Positions 12,760 to 22,215 of a stretch of 64,000 nucleotides of DNA are shown here, in pieces. Position 1 is the stretch's first letter. Every line of letters starts with the position of its first letter. Source of the DNA: Falciphora oryzae (Eukaryota; Ascomycota; Sordariomycetes; Magnaporthales; Magnaporthaceae); contig JNVV01000005.1 in assembly GCA_000733355.1 (NCBI GenBank), positions 534,649-598,648 on the forward strand, read 5' to 3'. Under the pieces are notes generated by a model, which made no database searches, was not told the DNA's origin, and saw only the letters and a list, made by a program, of their open reading frames with translations. Made by a program: the position numbers and the translations under genes.

Positions 12760-14924
12760 ATGTCTTGTTCGTCGCCTAGCACAGTGGTCGGCTGCCTCCT
12801 CGACGTGTCCGGCTCGATGCGCGAGGCCCTCGAGGCAGGCCGCCCCGATGAGCAGGCAACCGAGCGCCTCCGTGCCGTGCTTAGCGCAGCTTTGAAGCTC
12901 GCACAGGCGGAGCAGCGGCACAATCCCAACGCCCTCGTCTTCGTTGGCGTTTTTGGCTTGGATACGAAGAATGGGTGCCCGCCCATGGCGGATCTCTGCG
13001 GAGCCGCCGATGCGCTTCTCGGAGACCCCGGCAATCACGAGTAAGGCCATGAGCGCCTCATTGCGCGTGCTAATAAGGAAAATCTGTCGCACATCACCAA
13101 GTATATTCGAGAGAAGCTCACCAACGACGAGGCTCATATTGTTGACATGCACCTGGAGCGACATCCGGAGCAAGTCAAGGAATTCATCGACGCAATCCCG
13201 CCTGTGGCGACTGTAGAGGCTGCGAGGGCAACAAGCCAATGGAGCATGGCTGTCTTAGGCGTAAGCGCAAGCCTAGCCGTCGTTGGTGGGCCACTAGGCG
13301 CTCTCGTCGGCGTTTCCGGTGGCTTCGCCATCGGGAACGCAGCCGCAGACGGGATTGAAGACAAAGCGGTCGAGAAGTCGGAAGCAATGCATCTTGCGCG
13401 CCGCATCTGTGCGGAATGGTTGCAAGACTTCACCACGCTCGCACCGCGACCAGTTGAACACGTCATTCGTCTCCTGAAGCAGGTACAGAAGCGCTCAAAG
13501 GCGGACGAAGACGGCAAGGGAGGGAAAATGGGCGGCTCCGCCTTACTCGTCACACTTCGCCGGTATATGTATGGTCTCACGCCGATGCGGGAAGCCTTGA
13601 GCCAGTCGTTGGCGGTATTTGACAAGAATCGTGACGCCGAAAATCGCGTCCTCGTTTTTGTGTCAGACGGCATCTCCACCGACGGCGACCCGTTAGAGCT
13701 CGCGGGCCACTTGCAGCAGGCGGAAGTGAGTATGGCGACGGTTTACCTCACCAGCGATGAGACCGAAGCTCCTCGCCGCTTGTACTACCAACCGGCTGAG
13801 AGCTGGGATGCCGGCCAGCGTACTCTCTTCGGCATGGCGACCAGGGTGGCCGGCGTTGCGCATCCGATCCCGGTGCTCACCTCCATGGGCTGGGGGGTTC
13901 CATCAGAAGGCGAGGTCGCATTATACACCACAGTGTCCAGCTCTGCAGCTCTCGACGAGTTTTGTTCGCTGCTGCTGTCGGCACGGTTTGGTTCAGCAGA
14001 CGCGCTACTAGACGTTATTGGCCGCATCAGTCACGACAAATATATCAACGACGAACACGTCTCCAGATGCGACAACCCTTCCAACCAGGGCGATTCAGCC
14101 ACCTGCTACGCACATGCCACCGCCGCTGTAGTCCATATGGCACTCCTTCGTATCGTCGGCCGCAGGGGTGGTTACCCCAGCATCGAAGAAATCCGGAACC
14201 GGATTTTACAGAGCTTTCCGTCTACGCAAGGCGGACACAACACCATGGAGGTGTTAAAGGCGGCTGCTACTTGGTATCGGCCCTCAAATTCCATAAGGTA
14301 GACGAGGATGGTGCCCGCCAGGCAGTGCTACGCCGGCGTCCGGTGCTTACAACCTTCCATCTTTCGGAGTCGGGTTGGCGTGTCTTCTCGAGCCACTTCG
14401 AGAGGCGAAGCGGTTCTCCTAAAGATCCAATTCCCACACTAAGACGAGCTCAGATGGAAGCCCACCTTAAACTGCCTAGAAAAGGCGGCCACGCTGTTGT
14501 GTTGACATCTTGCAATCCTGACTCACTCACTTTCCTCAACTCATGGGGTAAGGATTGGGGCAACGAGGGCAGCTTCAGCGTCGAGGACCACACCGTACTG
14601 GAGCTGGATGGCGGATCCGGGAAGTTTCCTGTGAGCTTCTACGACGTGTACTGGCTGGAGAGTGACTTGGACCCGACGGAGCGCAAAGCATACAACGACC
14701 AAGTGGACGAGAAAGTGCGCTGCCACGCCGCCCAGTATCCGAGCATCCTTGAGCTCAAGGCGCGCTGCCCCCGCTGCCACACCAATGTGCCCCTCGCGGA
14801 CCTCAGTGGCACTATCCGCCAGGTGCAGTGTTCGCGCCCGGAGCGTGGACAATCCTTCAGGCCTGAGCCGGGGCATTTGATGGAGGCGCTGTGCGCTCGC
14901 GACGGCGTCAGCGATATGTCGTGA
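12760..14924 (+). pseudogene. vWA domain / glycine-zipper / papain-like cysteine protease / zinc-ribbon protein, broken by one stop and one frameshift
   Basis: The frame starts at ATG 12760. It opens directly into a von Willebrand A domain with the MIDAS motif DVSGSM, and the later vWA strand VLVFVSDGISTDGDP lies at about 13650-13690. Between these is a Gly/Ala-rich hydrophobic stretch (about 13240-13345: SLAVVGGPLGALVGVSGGFA) that resembles a glycine zipper. Downstream are papain-family landmarks: NQGDSATCYAHA with the catalytic Cys at 14104, GGHAVVLTSC with His at 14490, and LNSWGKDWGNEGSF with Asn at 14538. The C-terminus has CPRC, one half of a zinc ribbon. Two breaks are seen. An in-frame TAA at 13042-13044 comes after 94 codons, and the same frame continues with coding-like sequence. 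A one-base loss in the CCC run at 14281-14283 separates the Cys from the His/Asn part. Without these breaks the product would be about 720 residues. I do not recognise a named family for the whole. It is convergent with the NLR 135 bp away. Confidence 0.75.
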
Positions 14925-15089
14925 CTTCCAGAAGTGGTCAGGAAAAGGAGAAGGAAGAGCATTGCCGCTACCCCCCGATAAGGGATGAGTAAAGCAGCTA
15001 CGAAACGGCACAATGCCCCCGCAATATAGGAAAAGAAAGTTAATAAAATGCGAAGGACACTACGTCGCTGCCTCTAGTAACTTAACAAC

Positions 15090-15745
15090 GTCTTCGAACC
15101 CCCTCTCGGCAGCCACCCGACAGGGTGTTCGACCATCCTTATCCGCTAGATCAACATTAGCCCCTTTCTCGAGCAGCAGTTCAACGATATCCTTATGCCC
15201 TCTTGAAGCAGCCGCGAACAACGGTGTTTCACCATCGTCATCCTGCATATCAACATTAGCCCCCCGTTCCAGCAGCAGTTCAACGATATCCTTATGCCCT
15301 TTCGAAGCAGCCTTCCACAGCGGTGTTTGACCATGCATATCTCCCTGGTCGATCTTAGCCCCCTTTTCGAGCAGCAGTTCAACGATACCTTTGTACCCTT
15401 CCGAAGCAGCCTCCCCCAACGGTGTTCGACCCCCAAAAGTGATTGAATCAACTTCTGCCCCATTTTCAAGTAACAGCTTGGCGATGGCCTCGCGTCCGTT
15501 TGTGATAGCATAAAACAGCGGCGTTAGGCTGTGATACCCTACCCGGTTAACGTCGGCTCCATTTTCGAGCAACAGCTTAACAACGGCCTCGCGCCCATGA
15601 ATGGTAGCCGCCAATAGCGGCGTTGCACCATGCTTGTCCGCGGAATCAATCTCTGCCCCCTTTTCGAGCAGTAGCTCAATAGCGGCGTCTTGTCCGTTTA
15701 TGGCTGCACCCCATAGCGGCGTTCGGCCATTCTCATCTTTCGAGT
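15090..15745 (-). repeat. seven ankyrin repeats, some nearly identical at DNA level
   Basis: Each unit is about 33 codons with the TPL...A..G....V.LLL..GA.VD pattern. The units near 15170-15230 and 15270-15330 share a stretch of more than 25 identical bases (around GTTCAACGATATCCTTATGCCC). Strong similarity between neighbouring units suggests recent exchange or duplication among repeats. Confidence 0.85.
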
Positions 15746-18311
15746 TGATGATGAGTTGGCCCCCGCTTTTCAGAATTATCCTTAATATCCCCTGTAGCCC
15801 GTAACCCGACATAACGTGTACCAGGGTGGCCCCTTTTGCTGGACCATGGCCGTGTGAAGCCACGCCAATGTGCGCTAATAGCTCCACAAAACCATCTTGT
15901 GGCCAAGGCATTCCAAGAGATCCTCTTGATGGGTGCTTTGTCTTGCGTGTGTCATCCACCATTTCGTGGCGTAATGCAAGAAAGGAAGGCTGCATTCGTT
16001 GTAGTACTCTGCTTGAGCGATCTCCTCCATCGCTATATAGCGTATGCAGATTTCGGACAGCCGGTGGTGTACCATTCCAGCCGTATCGGTTGATGTTGAG
16101 GTGTTGTCTAGAGCCGACAGACCCTCGTCGACGAAGAAGTCCTTGACAGACTGATGGATGAACTGGACAACCCCCCACTCCAGCGGTGACGGAAGATGAC
16201 TAAATAGCCGTGAAAGGACATCATGGCGTGCCGGCACGATCTCTATGAGACCGCGACTCAGAGTCTTGATTCTTCTGTCCAAATTGCCCTCGGTGATAAA
16301 GTCATCCGACCGGCGGCACTCGTCGAGTGACTTGTAAGTGCCTTCAGGATCAACTACCATGACCCATGGTAGTTCCTCCGTTGACAAAGGCTCGGCAGAG
16401 AAACAAACCCAATGAATCAGTTTCGCTGAGTCTGGTCCCATACCCTCGATAAGTTTGCGATATAGCTCATTAAGAGCTGGAGGGGTAGACCGGATAGCCG
16501 CCTCGATCGCCGCTAATCCGTTACCCTTGCGATCAAGGTCTAGGACTTGCTTCACCACGAGAAGCGCCCACATAAAGACACCTTGTGCCCTGACCGTGAT
16601 CATGTGCGGAATTGTGGACTCTGTTCGCTTGGCGAAGGTAGAGAGCTGATTTTCAACGTAGGCCGAGATGTCTTCACTGTTTTCATGCTCAGGGCATATC
16701 TTGAACACACCGTCCAGATCCAGAATCGGGTAGTGACGACAAGTGAAGCAGATGCGAAGCTGCAGGCCGATGGATGGGATGCTCTGGAGCAAGGACTTGA
16801 ACTTGTCGATCAAGTCAACCGCGTTCTCCTCGCCGCATTCATCCAGCGCGTCGACAAATAGCCATACCGAGCGTGTCTGTAAGACCTTGGGCAAAGACGC
16901 CTCGAAGAAATCTTGCAGCTCGCCCACATGCCACTGTCACTTTTCACCCGGCTCACCGATCTGTTGACGCTTCTGTTCGAAGGCCTTAACAAGATCTGGC
17001 AGCGCGTCGGGGGCCTGCCCGAGGATCTGATGGAGAAGAGACCGGAAAAGGCCAAGGGGAGACCTTTGGAGTTCATCGCCGCGACCGTGGAAGAAAAATG
17101 AGAGAACGACGTGGTCATCTTTTGCGCCAGATGCTTTTGTGCGGTGGTTGAGGGCGTGCTTTAGAAGCGTTGACTTCCCAGATCCCGGCTTCCCCTGGAT
17201 CCAAAGCAGGCCTCGATCGCAAGCGGTCCATCCCCGAAACGTTTCGTGTCGAAGCAGCCAGTCGCATGTTCCTTTGACGGCGCGATCAATGTTGTGGGAG
17301 CGACTATACATTTGGGGAAAGGCGAGCGATCTGAGGCAATCTTGTAACAACCCTGGTGAGAGTTCGGGCCCGTCGGCTTCGGAGACATCCAGTTAGCGAA
17401 GAAGTTGCGTGATATTGACGAGAAAGCTAGTCCTCACATGAAGCGGCATCTGCCTCCCGCTCAACCTCTGACACCCATCTGCTCAGTTCCCCAAGTAACC
17501 TCTTAAACCCGTTCTCTTCCGCAGAGGTAAACCTGACCATGTCGCTGTGGTTGGCGTGGATGGTGATGGGGTCATGACCCTCGAAGGTGGCCGATTCCTT
17601 GGAGACGACTTTCCCGACTATAGGCAGAGGCAGTTCTTCAAAGAAGCATGTAACTCGGAGGCTCCTGCCGTCGAGTTGCAGTTCTCGTATCATTCCAGAA
17701 AAGTCGACTCGAAGAGACTCGAGAGCCTGATCGTCCGTCTCCAAGATTTTTAACAGAGACTTGTTGATGCCCTTGACAACGCCAAGAGCGGAAGCAGGTA
17801 TCTTGGCCCAGTCAGCCATCCAGGCTCCCTTATGAGGGGTGCCCATGAACACAATGCCCTTGGTGCACTCGAATATTCGCCGGAGATGAGCTTCGGGGTT
17901 ATGCCGCGAGCGAAGTATGGCTCTCTTGCAGACAAGGCCGCCCAGGCTGTGGGCAACGAAGATGAGGGGGCGGCGTTCCGCATTGCCAGCTCTATCGGCC
18001 GTCAGGTCGTGCAAAAGGTTCGTGGCATGATCGATCAGCCGGTTTGACGACGGAACCGATGCCCGCACCACGTATGCGTCGTATCCGTACGTGAGTATTC
18101 GAGCTTTGAGCTTTGGTGGTAGAAGGGTCTTTGGCCAAGGTTCATGCCCGGGTGCGGCCCAGGTGCTTTCCCGATCCCCGGTCAGGCCGTGGACGAAGCA
18201 TATGTCGACTATGGCATCGGAGCAGTCGTGCAGAACTTTGATGCCATCCGGGAAGGGGGGCGTGGTGCTTTCGACAGACAAGCTTGAGTCTATCTCGGGG
18301 GGTGGTTGGGG

Positions 18312-18479
18312 CTTAGATGGCACGGAGTCGGGGCTCTTAGATGGCGCGGAGTCGGGGCTCTTAGATGGCGCGGAGTCGGGGCCCTTAGATGGCACCGAGT
18401 TGGGGCTCTTAGATGGCACAGAGTTGGGGCTCTTAGATGGCACAGAGTTGGGGCTTTTAGATGGCACAGAGTTGGGGCT
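18312..18479 (-). repeat. seven tandem 24-bp units coding for an 8-residue Ser/Pro/Lys repeat
   Basis: Units begin at 18312 and recur every 24 bases (CTTAGATGGC...GGGGCT on the + strand). They differ at a few positions (GTCGG versus GTTGG, GCGCGG versus CACAGAG). On the minus strand they code for repeats such as SPNSVPSK between the acylation-like N-terminus and the hydrolase domain of the NLR. In-frame unit length means copy number can change without breaking the gene. Confidence 0.9.
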
Positions 18480-18609
18480 CTTTTTCTTCCGCCATGGAAG
18501 TCTCGACCAGCATCCTCCCATCGGAACCAGGAGCTTAGAATAAGACAAGAGGGTGGAAGGGAAGAGGAATTGGGAGGGAAAAATGAGTTGGAAGGGACAC
18601 GAGTTTGAA

Positions 18610-18755
18610 CAGGAAGTAACTTCGAGGCTTGACTATGGAACCGACGTTCGCAGCATGTGTAGGTCGTAGCCGTATATGGGTATGCCATTTTCATCGAGCT
18701 TTTGATGGGAGAAGAAGGTCTTCTGTCAAGGTTTAAACTGCCCCAAGGCGGAGGA
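18610..18755 (-). pseudogene. relic of a second SESB-type hydrolase domain
   Basis: The minus strand reads coding-like sequence with PWPKT-like and IYGYDLHMLRTSVP segments. These match PWPKTLLPPKL and TYGYDAYVVRASVP of the neighbouring NLR gene (about 18030-18150), and the DNA is alignable, for example around GGCTACGACC versus GGATACGACG and ACGTCGGTTCC versus GCATCGGTTCC. The relic contains a TGA where the intact copy has Trp in PWPK, and a TAG after the TSVP part. It lies just upstream of the NLR start and in the same orientation. I infer a decayed tandem paralogue. Confidence 0.65.
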
Positions 18756-18760
18756 GCGAG

Positions 18761-19044
18761 GGGGAGGGGGCAACACACAAATCGACAGTCGAACGCCCCA
18801 GACCATCTAAAAGAGTAAGGCGACCAATGTATCGGCGACAGAATCCGAAGAATTCAGCTGAAGAGAGATGGATATATAACTGGACGCCACCGGCGCGTAT
18901 TGCGGCCCAACGGTACCCTCCTTCGGGGACCTTGGCACGTTCCTCAAATAAAAACCTGCAGTCCGTATAAACTGCACAATCGGGTTAGTTGGGACCCAAA
19001 ACATATAATTGATCCCCCCCAAGTTATATTTTTTAGAACACAGG
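18761..19044. other. intergenic sequence before the minisatellite
   Basis: No gene is visible. It is AT-richer than neighbouring coding sequence and leads into the tandem repeat. Confidence 0.4.
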
Positions 19045-19369
19045 GGATAGGAAAGGAAATAGGAAAGGAAATAGGAAAGGAAATAGGAAAGGAAATAGGA
19101 AAGGAAATAGGAAAGGAAATAGGAAAGGAAATAGGAAAGGAAATAGGAAAGGAAATAGGAAAGGAAATAGGAAAGGAAATAGGAAAGGAAATAGGAAAGG
19201 AAATAGGAAAGGAAATAGGAAAGGAAATAGGAAAGGAAATAGGAAAGGAAATAGGAAAGGAAATAGGAAAGGAAATAGGAAAGGAAATAGGAAAGGAAAT
19301 AGGAAAGGAAATAGGAAAGGAAATAGGAAAGGAAATAGGAAAGGAAATAGGAAAGGAAATAGGAAAGGA
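19045..19369. repeat. 12-bp minisatellite (GGAAATAGGAAA)n
   Basis: About 27 nearly perfect units of 12 bp, purine-only except for one T per unit, run without visible drift up to the assembly gap. Open frames through it on either strand are low-complexity shadows, not genes. The gap that follows probably hides more copies. Confidence 0.97.
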
Positions 19370-19623
19370 NNNNNNNNNNNNNNNNNNNNNNNNNNNNNNN
19401 NNNNNNNNNNNNNNNNNNNNNNNNNNNNNNNNNNNNNNNNNNNNNNNNNNNNNNNNNNNNNNNNNNNNNNNNNNNNNNNNNNNNNNNNNNNNNNNNNNNN
19501 NNNNNNNNNNNNNNNNNNNNNNNNNNNNNNNNNNNNNNNNNNNNNNNNNNNNNNNNNNNNNNNNNNNNNNNNNNNNNNNNNNNNNNNNNNNNNNNNNNNN
19601 NNNNNNNNNNNNNNNNNNNNNNN
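19370..19623. other. assembly gap (254 N)
   Basis: A run of N directly after the minisatellite. True length is unknown, because the repeat probably could not be resolved. Confidence 1.
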
Positions 19624-20689
19624 TGGGAGCGCTCGCAAGATCTATGGTGTCGGCGGTCGACGTCCGTGTCAGCTCCGACAACGTCGATATCTCTCCTCTC
19701 GCCTCGTCGGGAAGGCCGTAGCCGTACCCCATTTTCCGGTTCCTCCGATGCTCCCCTTTTTGAGATCGGCACGTACCGCTGTCTCCCACGCTCCAAGACT
19801 GCCGCTGCCTCAAGGTGTGCCCTGCCCCCTTGTCGAGATTCCTTTCAAAAATCGCTGGTGGGCGGCCTGGTGCGCCCCCACGAGAATCCGGAGTAAAATA
19901 ATTATGTACAGTTCAGGATTCGTTGTGGGATAAAGGCGCCGTTACAACGTACCGCTGTCCAGACGCCAGGACACGCCCCCGTTCTTGATCTCCCTCACCG
20001 GGACCGGTCAATTCTCTGAAAGCACCATTTGCATGTGCGGAAACCCTCGCCGCCGTGGGCGGCGCAGGCTCGTTCAAATGCGTGGCCTGCCCGGGGCCGG
20101 CGCCAAGGCCGGCATCCGAGCCGAGGGCCGGAGCGTTGACCCCGGAATCAGAGGCGGCACCCGTGTCCCTTGAATTGGAGGTTTGTTGTGCAAGGGGCTC
20201 CCCACGGCGGTAGACTTTGTATAGACACTTACCTAGCCGACATGTATCCAACACGCCAGAGATCCTGGAAATGCTCCTATGTATCTGTGGCCGCGCTTTA
20301 CAGCGTCCCGCTAAATGCACCGGTCAACCTTGAGGCCGTACCCGCACCTTCCTCTTTACCTTGTAGCCGCAGCTGCTTAATAGCAGTACCCCTATCATGC
20401 TGCCAACAATCACGTTGTGCAGCTAGCGTGCTAGTTCCCGGACAGTCGGGGCTGTCCTGTCGTTAGTTCGGTTGTTGGTCCTGTCATTGAGACGTACCCC
20501 AGGCAACCCCCTGCCAATCACGGTCCCGGTTGTTGATACAGGTGGGCTTCTCCCTCACAATCCTCGCTGATTCAGCAGACATAAGTGAACGCTTCCACCA
20601 GGTCATTACCGTACCTATAGTATCAGTCCCGCTCGTGCTTGACATTCGCGGCAAGAAACCCCTTACCCCCGACGAAAAGTGCCGGCGGG
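19624..20689. other. intergenic sequence between the gap and the 2EXR-like gene
   Basis: The minus strand right after the gap reads open (MGYGYGLPDEARGEISTLSE and onward) but has no family signature. A 135-codon minus-strand frame at 19913-20320 contains a good donor (GGTAAGTG near 20230), so a spliced gene cannot be excluded. I cannot support a specific gene. Confidence 0.35.
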
Positions 20690-22215
20690 ATGGCCGTGGT
20701 CTTTCCTGGTAATCTTTATGCTGGCGAATCATCCTCTGCTCTCCGATTCCCTCTTTTCAGCCGCCTCCCAACAGAGCTCCGGCAACAGATATGGCAACAC
20801 TTACTCCCCAAACAGCGCATAATTGCGGTTCGAGTAGAATCCACTCGCCATCAGACTCCTTTGCCGGTCTCTGATGCCACTGCGCCGGGGACAGACTTGT
20901 TGTACAGCCAGCGCAACGAGCTTGGGAACATCGCGAGCGACGCGCCTTACCGCCTCCGCCTGGCCGGCGCCGGGGGTGTACTGAGTCCGCTCCTCAGCGT
21001 GAACAGAGAAGCTCGCGCTTTCGTGCTGGATTTCTATCGCGTGCACATCCCCACCGACAGCGGCCTTGGACTGTCAACACCACGCCTGGCTCTGAGGCCC
21101 GAGGCCGACGCCACCCATTTCGCTCTCAGCTGCTGGGAGATCGGGAAAGACTGCCGAAGGGCTGAACTTCACCCCGATGTGGACCTGCTCGCCGATTTCC
21201 TCTTTGACGTACAGGCTGACGACCCGAAACGTCTTGGGGCTCCGCATCTTGCTATCGGGGGTCAAGTATCGTTTGAGGGTCTCCAGCTTCCTAAAGGTAC
21301 TAATAATCTGCTACTGTATCCGCCATAACACCAAGGCTTCGGGCAGTCTTCTCCCCAAAGAGCTTACGCTAACTTTCTGTCTGCAGATATTTCTCGCCTT
21401 TCGGCTCCAGCAGCCTCGGGCCTACGTACCACCCTTCTCGGATTGCGTACTGTTACCTTCATCGCCATAGCCGTAGAAGATCGTGTGATGTTCAGTTCAT
21501 CGGATGCTTTTCGACGTCAGGTATAACCGCGCTTTACCCTTCTGGTCTCGCCTAGTAAACTTCCAGCTCTTAGAGGAGTGGGCCGACGCGGGACAAAGGC
21601 GAATGAAGAAGCGAAAGGATCTGTGACAGCGGACGGCGGCCACGATGACGTGCTTGGCTTTTACCTGGAGAAGGTCGCCATCGGCTATGATCCCCGGGGT
21701 CTGGTCTGCCTATGGCGAACAATGGAAGAGGCCCTCGGCGTCGACGAGGCGACGACCACGACCGAGAAGAGGTTCGCGGTGTCGTCGATGCCCCGTACCC
21801 GGGGGTCGCTGCCGCATCGACTCAGACCCCGGGGACGTCAGCTTGCGCTCGATGGCCGACGCTGCGCGGTACGTGGCCCGCGAGGAGGCCGACTGACTGG
21901 CCGGGTTCGAGCCCCACGATGAGTCCGACAGAGCGGACGGATTCCAGTCCCATGGCTTGTTCACGAGGTGGGGCCACGAGAATCAGGACCCGAGGACGCC
22001 GGCGGCGTGCCTGTCCGTCCCGCATGCCGTCGGCTTTTGGCTCTTCCCCTGCGAGGCCCTGGGCCCGCTGCCTGAGGGACAGGCGGGCGGCCGAGCTCAG
22101 GTGGGACGACACTTATCTCGAATGGGGCAGCAACCTTGTGCGGGACTTGAGTGGCTTCCGGCCGCGGCTCGCGCTGTTCGATTTGCCCGTGGAGTCGAGC
22201 AACGATGCGGGATGA
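20690..22215 (+). pseudogene. 2EXR-domain protein gene with several frame breaks
   Basis: From ATG 20690 the frame shows the 2EXR-type start FPLFSRLPTELRQQIWQHLL and the second block LLSVNREARAFVLDFY. A 90-nt intron (21297-21386, GTACTA...CTGCAG) joins cleanly in phase 1 to a segment containing GLRTTLLGLRTVTFIA and DRVMFSSSDAFRRQ. A short intron at 21521-21566 would then lead to LLEEWADAGQRRMKK. Coding-like sequence continues to 22215 but in changing frames: frame break near 21625 (then GFYLEKVAIGYDPRG), another near 21795 (then DPGDVSLRSMADAARYVARE), a TGA at 21894-21896 with the same frame continuing (LAGFEPHDE, FTRWGHENQDP), and a shift near 22090 (then LRWDDTYLEWGSNLVRDL). 2EXR proteins are an expanded fungal family of unknown function. 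If the stop at 21524 is used, a 248-residue product is possible. Confidence 0.7.

Larger units (their letters stand above)
15060..18521 (-). pseudogene. NLR-type protein: SESB-like alpha/beta hydrolase - NACHT - ankyrin repeats, broken by a stop and a frameshift
   Basis: Exon 1 is 18521-17438 and a 61-nt phase-1 intron (17437-17377, with CTAAC) follows. Domains in order: an N-terminal MGGCWSR acylation-like signal; seven 8-residue repeats; an alpha/beta hydrolase with VHGLTGDRESTW, the nucleophile motif AHSLGG and ANHSDMVRF (likely His); a NACHT ATPase with Walker A GKPGSGKST and Walker B VWLFVDALDECG; a winged-helix-like middle; and seven ankyrin repeats ending at the TAG at 15060. An in-frame TGA at 16937-16939 lies between Walker A and Walker B, where relatives usually have Trp, so as read the product is 507 residues. 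A second break, a one-base shift at a TTTT run (15888-15891), separates the NACHT part from the ankyrin part. SESB-NACHT-repeat proteins are known fungal NLRs linked to non-self recognition and regulated cell death. Function here is inference. Confidence 0.8.

Noticed and set aside
13036..13105. An intron removing the TAA at 13042 (donor GTAAGG at 13040, branch-like GCTAAT)
   Set aside because: The nearest acceptors give introns of 37 or about 62 nt that do not restore the downstream frame, and the putative intron itself reads as good coding sequence in the surrounding frame.
18807..19813. Long open frames on both strands with KEIG, FPIS, LSYF or PFLF repeats
   Set aside because: They are readings of the 12-bp minisatellite and of the N run, which carries no information.
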